In this document: positions 1-6,694 of the stretch, piece after piece
How positions within the stretch are numbered: the first letter of the stretch is position 1
How the letters are laid out: the number at the start of each line of letters is the position of its first letter
From: an uncultured Eubacteriales bacterium
Lineage (GTDB): Bacteria > Bacillota > Clostridia > Oscillospirales > Ruminococcaceae
Length of the DNA stretch: 34,848 bases
Direction: 5' to 3'
Assembly: GCA_900319075.1 (NCBI GenBank)
Contig: ONMZ01000020.1
Coordinates: 1-34,848 of the forward strand
The notes under the pieces: generated by a model
The model's database searches: none
What the model was told of the DNA's origin: nothing
The model's input: only the letters and a program-made list of their open reading frames with translations
Position numbers and translations under genes: made by a program

Positions 1-93
1 ATTCGACCATCAACAATGACTAGTGGCTCAATATTTTTTTATCAAAACCGGCTCAATTTTTTATTAGCGCTGTGGCTCAGATTTTTATTGACA
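1..93. mobile_element. Probable terminal repeats of an IS21-like element (right end only)
   Basis: Three copies of a GGCTCA(A/G)ATTTTT-like unit start at about 25, 50 and 74, giving a 24-25 bp period, and the block ends at TTGACA (88-93). Multiple short direct repeats at the ends, with termini of the TGT..ACA kind, are typical of IS21-family elements, where they bind the transposase. The rest of the element lies outside the window, so no transposase is visible. A coding frame resumes immediately after position 93 (next entry), which fits an insertion boundary. Family assignment is from the repeat layout only. Confidence 0.4.
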
Positions 94-178
94 AAGGCAT
101 TTCATCGTCCTTTCTGTCAAACAGAACATTTGCAACGGCTCTCAGGTTTTCGGGTAGATGTATGTTTTTTATTTGCAC
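94..178 (-). pseudogene. 5' fragment of a small gene cut off by the mobile element
   Basis: On the minus strand a GGAGG ribosome site (about 178-182) is followed by a sensible frame beginning (M/I)KNIHLPENL and continuing RAVANVLFDRKDDEMP, about 26 codons. The frame then runs into the repeats of the putative IS end and stops there. The codon at the expected start position is ATA (170-172); an in-frame GTG lies at 176-178, overlapping the ribosome site, so the start may itself have decayed. The protein is not recognised. It probably represents the first part of a gene whose remainder was displaced by the insertion at about 93/94. An upstream terminator (192-215) separates it from the acyltransferase operon. 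Confidence 0.35.
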
Positions 179-191
179 CTCCAAAACAAAA

Positions 192-215
192 ACAGCCGGG
201 TTTTATCCCGACTGT
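192..215 (-). terminator. Rho-independent terminator of the phosphatase-to-acyltransferase operon
   Basis: A 9-bp stem with one mismatch (ACAGCCGGG / CCCGACTGT) and a 6-nt loop. Read on the minus strand it is followed by TTTTTGTTTT. It sits about 30 nt past the stop codon of the acyltransferase gene. Confidence 0.8.
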
Positions 216-243
216 AGCTGCATGATCTTACATTTATCTCACC

Positions 244-1494
244 TTACAGATCCTCGTATCTGAGGCCGCACAGGTGATACTCCTCATCCCTCATGATCTC
301 AAATGGAATGCTGGCTTGTTCAAGCTCGCAAAGCAGTGCTTCAAAAAGTTCCCTTGAAGAATTGCACTGAGCTAAGGCAACAAAGAAGCTGTTATTTATG
401 CAGGCGATCTCGCACACAACATCAATCGAGCGCACTTCCGCAAGGTTGTAAAGCTCTTTGATATATGGGTCGAGAGGACCGAAGCTGCGGCTGTTCACAT
501 AGGAAACTGATGCAGTCCAGCGGCTTGCTGATGCAGCTTTGGGAAGAATATCCAGTTTCATTTGCAGCGGCATCGCCTTCATTTTTTCAAAGCCCATTTT
601 TCTTGTTTTTATATACCACGCTGAGTTTTCAGGCTGTGCCTGGAGCATAAGCTGACCTCTTGTCATGGTACACAACTTCATAATGTCATCAAGCTGACGT
701 TTTTTCGGGAAATCAAGCTCGTAGGCATTGGCAAACATTCTGTAATTCTCGGAATTGCCAAGCATGGCTTTATGGTCTATCGCTACGGACACGGTGACGG
801 GTTTTTCACTTATGGGATCAACACGTCTTATTGCCCTTGCGATGAGCACCGCCATAAGCACGTTCGGGCTTCCGTCGTTTTCCTTGCAATACTTCATTAC
901 AGCGCTCACAGGCATTTTAAGGTAATAGATATGATCCGCTTCGCCGGTTCGTGACGGCAGACGGTAAAAATCCGCAGTTGGTTCTTTCTTATAAAACGGT
1001 CCTTGTACGTTGTCGGTATCAACAGCTGCAAAAGGATCACCTGTTTCAGATAAGGGTGCCTCGCTTCCGGGCAGACGAAAACCCTGAGCAGAAAAAGATA
1101 CTCCTGTTTTCTTGGAAAGATACACAAATAGCAGGCTCTTAAAAAAAGGCGATACACCTGCACCGTCAGACAAAGCATGATTCATTTCAAGGCAGATCCG
1201 GTTTCCCTCATATTTGATCGCTGCAAGGTGATAGTTAGCTTCTTTTGACGCAAGCTCTATCGGTGCCCAGGTATTTCGCACGGTCATAGGCAGCGGATTG
1301 GATACAACAACGATATCGTTATCCTCGATCTTCGCTCTAACATAAAAATACGCAAAACGCTCACGAAGCTCCTCTGCAGCTTCTTTCAGCAGTTCTCCGT
1401 CTATATCCTCGGTAAGCACCGCTGTAACGCCCATTGTCATGGGATTTTCCGGCGAGCACGAACACAGCATGGGGTCGTAGTAATGTTTAGCCAT
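244..1494 (-). CDS. Condensation-domain-like acyltransferase (alcohol acetyltransferase / NRPS C-domain fold)
   Basis: A stand-alone 416-residue protein with the HxxxDG active-site motif of the condensation/chloramphenicol-acetyltransferase superfamily (H106, D110, G111, in MNHALSDGAG). The length matches one condensation-type or alcohol-acetyltransferase domain. It should transfer an acyl group from a CoA or carrier-protein thioester to an amine or hydroxyl. The start has a GGAGGG ribosome site 7 nt upstream. It is the last gene of the operon phosphatase, STAS, MATE/ATPase fusion, acyltransferase, and lies next to the NRPS operon. I infer that it could tailor the NRPS product, for example by acylating a free amino group or a reduced alcohol end, but the substrate cannot be read from the sequence. 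It could also be a wax-ester or polyketide-associated acyltransferase with an unrelated substrate. Confidence 0.75.
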   Translation of the reverse strand: MAKHYYDPMLCSCSPENPMTMGVTAVLTEDIDGELLKEAAEELRERFAYFYVRAKIEDNDIVVVSNPLPMTVRNTWAPIELASKEANYHLAAIKYEGNRICLEMNHALSDGAGVSPFFKSLLFVYLSKKTGVSFSAQGFRLPGSEAPLSETGDPFAAVDTDNVQGPFYKKEPTADFYRLPSRTGEADHIYYLKMPVSAVMKYCKENDGSPNVLMAVLIARAIRRVDPISEKPVTVSVAIDHKAMLGNSENYRMFANAYELDFPKKRQLDDIMKLCTMTRGQLMLQAQPENSAWYIKTRKMGFEKMKAMPLQMKLDILPKAASASRWTASVSYVNSRSFGPLDPYIKELYNLAEVRSIDVVCEIACINNSFFVALAQCNSSRELFEALLCELEQASIPFEIMRDEEYHLCGLRYEDL

Positions 1495-1592
1495 TGGTAT
1501 CCCTCCGATTATTACTTCACTGATCTTCTCAACAACTTCAAAAAGTCATGCCTTTAATCTGCCGGTCCCAAAAGCATAAATGGTAATATACA

Positions 1593-3329
1593 TTATAACG
1601 TCTTCGCATCAACTGTTTCTTCACGCCGGAAACGTATAATGTTACGGTTATAGCCTGTGGTCACAAGGTACGCTTTTTCCTTCTGCGATTCCATCAGTCC
1701 GCTGATTATCAGGCTGCTCAAGCCGTCTATATGAAGATCGGGATCGGTGATATCAAACAGCTTTCCCGAGTCACGCTCGATAATAAGGACAGAGTCGTCT
1801 TCAAAGAAAAGGGAAATCTCTATCAGAACAGACTTTTTAGCCTGTTTGTTCTTTTCCAAAACGGTCAGGCCTATCTCTTCAACAAAAAGCGAAGCACGCA
1901 GCGCTTCCTGCTTGTGATAGCCGTGGGAGAGCAAAGCGTCCGTCACTTGCCTTGAGAGCTTGCCCGCGCTTTCGGCAGTCAGCTTGTCGTCCATCACAAC
2001 GATCTCGGATCCCATATCATTCAGAATAAAAGGGAAATTTTCTTTTCCAAAGCGCAGATATACAAAAATCAGCGCAATTATCAGCGTCAGAAGCGGTGAA
2101 ATGACAAATCCGACCCACATACCTTTCAAACCGAAGATCAACCCCCCAAGGATAGGAAGTCCCATATACAGTGCACCGTTTTGCAGGCAGGCAAAGCAAG
2201 TTGCCATTTTGATACGGTCAATCAGCATATAGTAGGAGGTCATAAGGGAGACTGTGCTGACAAAGGTAAATCCCAGGGACACGATCCGTATAGCAGTCAT
2301 TGACGGTGCAAGAGCTGCCCCGTCCGTGATTCCGAAAAGAGCGCAGAACTGTTTTGCAAAAATACAGATCAGCACAGTTGCTGCCACACCCTGGATCACC
2401 GCCGCTTTCGCTGCGGACTTCATCACTCTTTTGATAAGGCATGGGTTCTTTTCTCCGAAATATGTACCGATAAGCGGCTGCATCGCCATTCCGACGCCGT
2501 CCAGCACCACACCGAATTCGATCAGACTGACGACTACGGCGAGAGTGATAAGCCCTGTATCACCGTAATTCTTTGACACAAATCCGATAAGAACGTAGTC
2601 CATAAGCGCCCAGCACAGATAGACCGAGGAATCAACTATGCTGTACCTCGACGTCATAAGGAAATCCTTAAACGAAAGATGCCACACAAAACGCAGAGTG
2701 TTCCCCTTGCGGAAAAAGTGCCAGATACAGGCGAAAATACCGAGTGTGTTTCCGATTATCGAGCCGAGGATTATACCCGTCATACCCATAAACTTTGCAA
2801 GAATGACAGAGCACACAATGTTTCCGCCGATCTGGAAAACGTAGCAGATATTGTTGCACAATTCATCTCCGTCGCTGTAGACCATCTGTTCGAGATAGAA
2901 AATAACGATCGTCAGCAAAGCGTTGAGCGGAGTGAGCATATAGTATTTCAGCGCTTGCTCACGGATCTCCCCCGAGACACCGTTGATGCTGAAATAAACG
3001 TCCTGCATCAGAAAGATAGCAAGTGCAGATAACAGTCCGATCGAAAGACTGACGATCAGTCCCTGACCGAATATCTCGTCGGCACGTTTCTTTCTCATCG
3101 CCCCGACTTCTCTTGTAAAAACTATTCCCACTCCGGTGGAACAAAGATCTCCGAAAAAGGTCACTATCCCGGTTATGGGTGTGATCGCATTGATCGCCGC
3201 AACTCCTGATTTGCCGACAAAATAACCTGCGATGATGCTATCGCAAAGAAGCATTATGTACATGACCGCTTTTGTAAAAATACCCGACAAAAGCATTGAT
3301 CGGAATTTTCGTTCGCAAAACCCATTCAT
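1593..3329 (-). CDS. MATE-family efflux transporter fused to a C-terminal RsbW-like ATPase-fold domain (copy 1)
   Basis: 578 residues from the ATG that follows AAAAAGGCAGG by 8 nt; an earlier in-frame start at 3374 has no such site. Residues about 1-430 form roughly 12 hydrophobic helices of the MATE (multidrug and toxic compound extrusion) fold, an ion-driven exporter. Residues about 430-570 resemble the GHKL ATPase fold of anti-sigma kinases (RsbW/SpoIIAB): an N-box-like helix with E484/E485 (FVEEIGLTVLEKN) and a G1-box-like DSGK at about 520. The Mg-binding Asn expected four residues after the N-box Glu is Thr here, so kinase activity is doubtful and the domain may only bind a partner. It lies 95 nt downstream of a STAS gene in a phosphatase-STAS-transporter operon, which suggests the STAS protein binds this cytoplasmic domain. 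Export of the neighbouring NRPS product is inferred. Confidence 0.85.
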   Translation of the reverse strand: MNGFCERKFRSMLLSGIFTKAVMYIMLLCDSIIAGYFVGKSGVAAINAITPITGIVTFFGDLCSTGVGIVFTREVGAMRKKRADEIFGQGLIVSLSIGLLSALAIFLMQDVYFSINGVSGEIREQALKYYMLTPLNALLTIVIFYLEQMVYSDGDELCNNICYVFQIGGNIVCSVILAKFMGMTGIILGSIIGNTLGIFACIWHFFRKGNTLRFVWHLSFKDFLMTSRYSIVDSSVYLCWALMDYVLIGFVSKNYGDTGLITLAVVVSLIEFGVVLDGVGMAMQPLIGTYFGEKNPCLIKRVMKSAAKAAVIQGVAATVLICIFAKQFCALFGITDGAALAPSMTAIRIVSLGFTFVSTVSLMTSYYMLIDRIKMATCFACLQNGALYMGLPILGGLIFGLKGMWVGFVISPLLTLIIALIFVYLRFGKENFPFILNDMGSEIVVMDDKLTAESAGKLSRQVTDALLSHGYHKQEALRASLFVEEIGLTVLEKNKQAKKSVLIEISLFFEDDSVLIIERDSGKLFDITDPDLHIDGLSSLIISGLMESQKEKAYLVTTGYNRNIIRFRREETVDAKTL

Positions 3330-3424
3330 AATGATGAACCTGCCTTTTTGTGATATGCTGCTGTGGATCCTCAATTCTTGTTGTTATGCCATTGTGTTCT
3401 CCGATCGGAAGTGATGATCTGCGG

Positions 3425-3724
3425 TCACTGTATATCGAACACGGCATCAAGGCCGGTGTTTTGCAGTACCTCCGAAAAGTTCTGACCGACGTTGATAAGT
3501 TTCATCGTGCCCTTTGCCCCCTTCATCTTCTTGAACGCTGCAAGAAGTATGCGAAGTCCGGCAGAGGAAACATAGTCGCACTGGGCAAAATCAAGTGTGA
3601 GTGTCTGCACGCCGTCAAGCTCGCTGTCAACAAGTGCGGACAGCTCAGGTGCGCTCAGCGTGTTGAGTTCGCCTGACAGGCGGACAGTCAGTTCATTTCC
3701 GCTTTTTTCTTTGGTAAGTGTCAT
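3425..3724 (-). CDS. STAS-domain anti-anti-sigma-factor-like protein (SpoIIAA/RsbV family)
   Basis: 99 residues, the usual length of a single STAS domain. The phosphorylation loop reads DYVSSAGLRIL; by alignment with the DSSGL/DSTGL loop of SpoIIAA and RsbV, S54 is the expected phospho-acceptor, and S53 replaces the preceding Asp. In known systems the dephosphorylated form binds an RsbW-type kinase and releases its client. Here the gene lies between a SpoIIE-type phosphatase (23 nt upstream) and a MATE exporter carrying an RsbW-like tail, and no sigma factor gene is in the window, so I infer that the client is the transporter tail rather than a sigma factor. The start is set by AGGAG 8 nt upstream of the ATG. 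Confidence 0.9.
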   Translation of the reverse strand: MTLTKEKSGNELTVRLSGELNTLSAPELSALVDSELDGVQTLTLDFAQCDYVSSAGLRILLAAFKKMKGAKGTMKLINVGQNFSEVLQNTGLDAVFDIQ

Positions 3725-3746
3725 AGCAAATACTCCTGTTCATTTA

Positions 3747-5201
3747 TTATTTGATGGTCAGTACGACCATCGTTATATCGTCAAACTGCGGGACTTTGTC
3801 AGCAAAAACTCTGATATCGGCAAGGATATTCTCAAGTGCCTTTTCACCCGGCTCGTCCCTGGTGCTATCCAGTATTTTTTTCAATCGCTGGGTGCCGTAG
3901 AGCGCATTCTCACAGTCGTGCGCTTCCGTGACGCCATCGGTGTACAAAAGCAAGCGGTCGCCCGGTTCGAGTGTGATCTCAGCCTGCTTATATCTCGTAA
4001 AATCCATTCCTCCAAGGAAGAGTCCGTGTACACTTTCTATCAGCTCGCACGGCTTACCTTTACGCTGCAAAACAGGGTAATTATGACCTGCGTTTGTGTA
4101 TTGAAGCGTCATAGTTCGGGTGTCGAGAATTCCGATCCACGCTGTGGCGAACATTGCCTCATCGTTGTTCTCGCACAGTCGTGCGTTGACGGCGTTGAAT
4201 ATTTCCGACGTGGTGTCTTTTGTAAGAGTGTAGTCCTTAATCATAGTCTTGGACTTCATCATAAAGAGTGCAGCCGGGGTTCCCTTGCCGGATACATCGG
4301 CGATCAGAAAACATAAATGGTTTTCGTCAATGGGAAAATAGTCATAGAAATCGCCGCCCACTTCTTTTGCGGTATTCATACTGCCTCGCAGGATGATCTG
4401 TGGGAAACCTTCAAAATCCGGTGCAGCGGGAGGCAGTGCATCCGCCTGGATCTTTGATGCGATACGCAGATCGGTCTCGACCGCCTCTATATGCGCCTTC
4501 GTATCAAGGACGGCGTGAGTGCTGAGGTTGGTTACAAGATAGACAAGCGCAAGAGAGGTAGGCAAGGATGTTTCAATATACATATCCGCACCTTCGCCAA
4601 GGATCAATATCTGGATCCAGTAAATGATAGGTGCAATGGCGCCGAAAACGAACACGCTCGTGGGGATCTCCCCTCCGGCAGGTCTTTTTTTCTTTCCCAG
4701 CGTGAGAAAATAGATCGCAATAAGCAGAGGAGAAAAAGCGTAAAAATACACCACACCCTGAAATAGGCTCTCGAACAGCACCATACTTTCAATGACTCCG
4801 TCCTCATTCACCCAGAACAGCAGACGTGTCCAGGGGGTAGTGATGCTGAGCAAGGTGATGACCGCAACAGGTGTGCCGTAATATAGCAATATCCATTTTC
4901 TTTTCATCTTTACGCCGAAGCGTTCCATCAGATACCTGTTGAGGTAAATTGAAAAGAAAACAAATGCGATGCAGTATCCGCCTGTGGATATATATTTCAA
5001 AGCGATAGGTACATCCTGCCCGTCAAACAGCGTCCAAAGAGTCTCAAAAGCACACTTTGCTATGCCGAAGATCAACATAAGAGAGATATAATCTTTGACT
5101 TTTTGTTTGTAAAGGAAAATATTGTTGGCAAGCAAAATAGCCATCAGGATCGCTGAAACGAGCAAAATTTCCATAAGCAGTCGATCAGCCAGAGTATTCA
5201 T
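3747..5201 (-). CDS. Membrane-bound SpoIIE/RsbU-type PP2C phosphatase with 7-8 TM sensor region
   Basis: 484 residues, starting at the ATG preceded by AAAGGGA at 7 nt; the longer frame to 5255 runs through the leader and has no ribosome site. Residues 1-230 contain seven or eight hydrophobic segments, then a short coiled linker (about 232-256), then a complete PP2C-SIG phosphatase domain: GGDFYD (282-287), ADVSGKG (301-307), TDGVTE (421-426) and DDIT (474-477), all carrying the metal-binding acidic residues. Enzymes of this group dephosphorylate STAS proteins. As the first gene of the operon it should convert the STAS protein to its active form in response to a signal sensed in or near the membrane. 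The signal is unknown; the seven-helix region resembles small-ligand sensor modules, so a diffusible metabolite is possible (inference). Confidence 0.9.
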   Translation of the reverse strand: MNTLADRLLMEILLVSAILMAILLANNIFLYKQKVKDYISLMLIFGIAKCAFETLWTLFDGQDVPIALKYISTGGYCIAFVFFSIYLNRYLMERFGVKMKRKWILLYYGTPVAVITLLSITTPWTRLLFWVNEDGVIESMVLFESLFQGVVYFYAFSPLLIAIYFLTLGKKKRPAGGEIPTSVFVFGAIAPIIYWIQILILGEGADMYIETSLPTSLALVYLVTNLSTHAVLDTKAHIEAVETDLRIASKIQADALPPAAPDFEGFPQIILRGSMNTAKEVGGDFYDYFPIDENHLCFLIADVSGKGTPAALFMMKSKTMIKDYTLTKDTTSEIFNAVNARLCENNDEAMFATAWIGILDTRTMTLQYTNAGHNYPVLQRKGKPCELIESVHGLFLGGMDFTRYKQAEITLEPGDRLLLYTDGVTEAHDCENALYGTQRLKKILDSTRDEPGEKALENILADIRVFADKVPQFDDITMVVLTIK

Positions 5202-5214
5202 ATCATATTCCCTT

Positions 5215-5473
5215 TCATTGTGTTGGTCGTTTGATCGAAAATGCACTTCGGTCAAAACTCATTGTAGTCAGATAACACCGGTTCTCACCGGGCTTTTCCA
5301 TATAGGCGGAGACTGCGAAAGCGGCTGATGAGGTAACGCTTACGTCCTCAGAAATGAAACCGACCGGTATCATCAACCCTGCAGTCCGGCGCACCGCATC
5401 TCTTCGCAAATTCCTCAGCCGAAACGTCTTTAAGACTTGTACGCTTCAATACAGCAAGATCGGGTTTTATCAT
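5215..5473 (-). pseudogene. Leader ORF of the phosphatase operon, possibly frameshifted
   Basis: The roughly 315-nt untranslated leader between the promoter (5525-5553) and the phosphatase start contains a 41-codon frame beginning MIKPDLAVLKRTSLKDVSAE (5473) and ending at 5348. An overlapping frame in the +1 register continues with protein-like composition (GFISEDVSV ... AYMEKPGENRCYLTTMSFD) and ends at 5215, touching the phosphatase ribosome site. Joined at about 5360 they would make one protein of about 87 residues, so this may be a small gene broken by a one-base change, a translated leader peptide, or two small genes. No ribosome site of good spacing is seen before 5473. The protein is not recognised. 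Confidence 0.35.
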
Positions 5474-5524
5474 GGGGTAACAGATAAGATCCTGAATTTT
5501 AGCCTTGAAAGTTAATTTGTTTGT

Positions 5525-5553
5525 ATTATACCACAGCTTAAAATAAAAGTCAA
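5525..5553 (-). promoter_or_regulatory. Sigma-A promoter of the phosphatase-STAS-MATE-acyltransferase operon
   Basis: TTGACT (5548-5553 on the minus strand), 17-bp spacer, TATAAT (5525-5530). Transcription should start near 5518, leaving a leader of about 315 nt before the phosphatase ATG. Confidence 0.85.
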
Positions 5554-5650
5554 TTATTACGGGCAATTCCCGGGGCTTTTTGAAGCTTTTTGCCCCACAT
5601 CTGACGGTGCTTCATATCTGTCATTTTTCCCTCTTTCCAAAATCAAAAGA

Positions 5651-5670
5651 GCCGGGCGTATCTGCCCGGC
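5651..5670 (-). terminator. Terminator of the NRPS operon
   Basis: A perfect 7-bp stem GCCGGGC / GCCCGGC with a 6-nt loop, followed on the minus strand by TCTTTTGATTTT. It lies just past the orphan frame behind the TIM-like gene and separates the NRPS operon from the phosphatase operon. The 5567-5650 stretch between them holds no gene. Confidence 0.75.
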
Positions 5671-5687
5671 AATAGTTCCTGTTATGG

Positions 5688-5930
5688 TTATAAAATGTTT
5701 TTGCGTATGTATTCTCTGATCTGCTCTGCAAGCTTTTTGTTTATCTCTGAGTTTTTGTTGATGCCGTCGTTGAAATTACGGCGGAGATAATACTTGTCCT
5801 CATACTTCCCCGACCCGAAGCCGGAAACATCAAGTCCGCTCAGAAAGCCTCGCACTGTCAGCCATTGCTCAGGCGTGACACGGTCTTTTTCGGACTCATC
5901 ACCGTGGACAAAGAAATAATAGTCTAATAG
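5688..5930 (-). pseudogene. Orphan 80-codon 3' fragment directly behind the TIM-like gene
   Basis: Immediately after the TAA of the TIM-like gene, and in the same frame, comes an open 80-codon frame with good protein character: YYFFVHGDESEKDRVTPEQW at the start and INKKLAEQIREYIRKNIL at the end, then TAA. It has no ATG, GTG or TTG start with a ribosome site near its beginning. I read it as the 3' remnant of another gene, left by a deletion that joined it to the TIM-like gene; one base change in the stop codon would also produce a continuous protein. The sequence is not recognised. Confidence 0.45.
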
Positions 5931-6689
5931 TTAAAAAGCAGCCTGAACAGTGTCTATCAAATTGATAAATCCATCAGATGTCATTTTGTCGCCGTCAACG
6001 AACACGCCGTCGATGACCTGTTTTTTCAGCAGCTGCGTCAGCTGCTGGGGCGAGATCTCTCCCCCGTAGAAAACAGGCAGCGGTTCGGGCAGCTGTGGCA
6101 GAGTCTGCATTGAAACCTGCTTTATGGTTTGTATCATTTCAAGAGCATAGTCAAGGTCAGTTTCCTTTCCCTCAAACTCCCACAAGGGGCGGTACATTAT
6201 GCCCATACGATAGACCGCATCGGCAGGGACTTTTGAAAGACCTGTGCTTACCTGTTGTGTAATGACCTGCTTTGCGGTGCCGCTGCGCTTCATCTGCATA
6301 TTTTCGCCAACGCACAGCAGTCCCTTCATTCCCAGCGTCAGCAGCTCATATACGCCGTCACGGCACATCTCGTCTGTTTCGCCGAGCAGGTATCTTCTGT
6401 CGGCAAGTCCTGTCATACCTGCGTGTGCACCTATGGCTTTGAGCGTATGGGGCGAGGGCATACCCGTTATCTTTCCTGCACAAAAACACTGTGAGCATAT
6501 TTTCACAAGCTCTTTGTCCTCAACGCTTCTGCACACAGCTTCAAGCGACATAGTCGGCACGCAGACAAACAGCATGATCTCCTCCATTCGTTCGTACTGT
6601 TTAGTACGCTCACAAATATCGTTTATCTGCTGCTCTATCTGCTGTGCAGACAGCTCCGATGAAAAATTGTACCAGTAAAAATTAAGCAT
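5931..6689 (-). CDS. Triosephosphate-isomerase-like protein lacking the catalytic residues
   Basis: 252 residues from the ATG with GGGAAGG 8 nt upstream; a GTG at 6698 overlaps the upstream stop but has no room for a ribosome site. Length and landmarks match TIM: the ADRRxxxGETDE region (about 96-107), LLCVGE (125-130), YRPLWE where TIM has YEPVWA, and YGGEIS for the phosphate-binding YGGSV loop. All three catalytic residues differ: Lys13 of NWK is Tyr7 (YWY), His95 of GHSERR is Leu95 (GLADRR), and Glu167 of YEPVW is Arg167. Normal isomerase activity is therefore not expected. It is the third gene of the NRPS operon, 5 nt behind the MATE/ATPase fusion. A new enzyme on a TIM barrel, a phosphate-ligand sensor, or a self-protection decoy are all possible (inference). 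Confidence 0.8.
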   Translation of the reverse strand: MLNFYWYNFSSELSAQQIEQQINDICERTKQYERMEEIMLFVCVPTMSLEAVCRSVEDKELVKICSQCFCAGKITGMPSPHTLKAIGAHAGMTGLADRRYLLGETDEMCRDGVYELLTLGMKGLLCVGENMQMKRSGTAKQVITQQVSTGLSKVPADAVYRMGIMYRPLWEFEGKETDLDYALEMIQTIKQVSMQTLPQLPEPLPVFYGGEISPQQLTQLLKKQVIDGVFVDGDKMTSDGFINLIDTVQAAF

Positions 6690-6694
6690 TCTTA

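Noticed and set aside
3597-4316. 239-codon plus-strand frame
   Set aside because: Antisense to the STAS and phosphatase genes, whose catalytic motifs are intact; no promoter or ribosome site.
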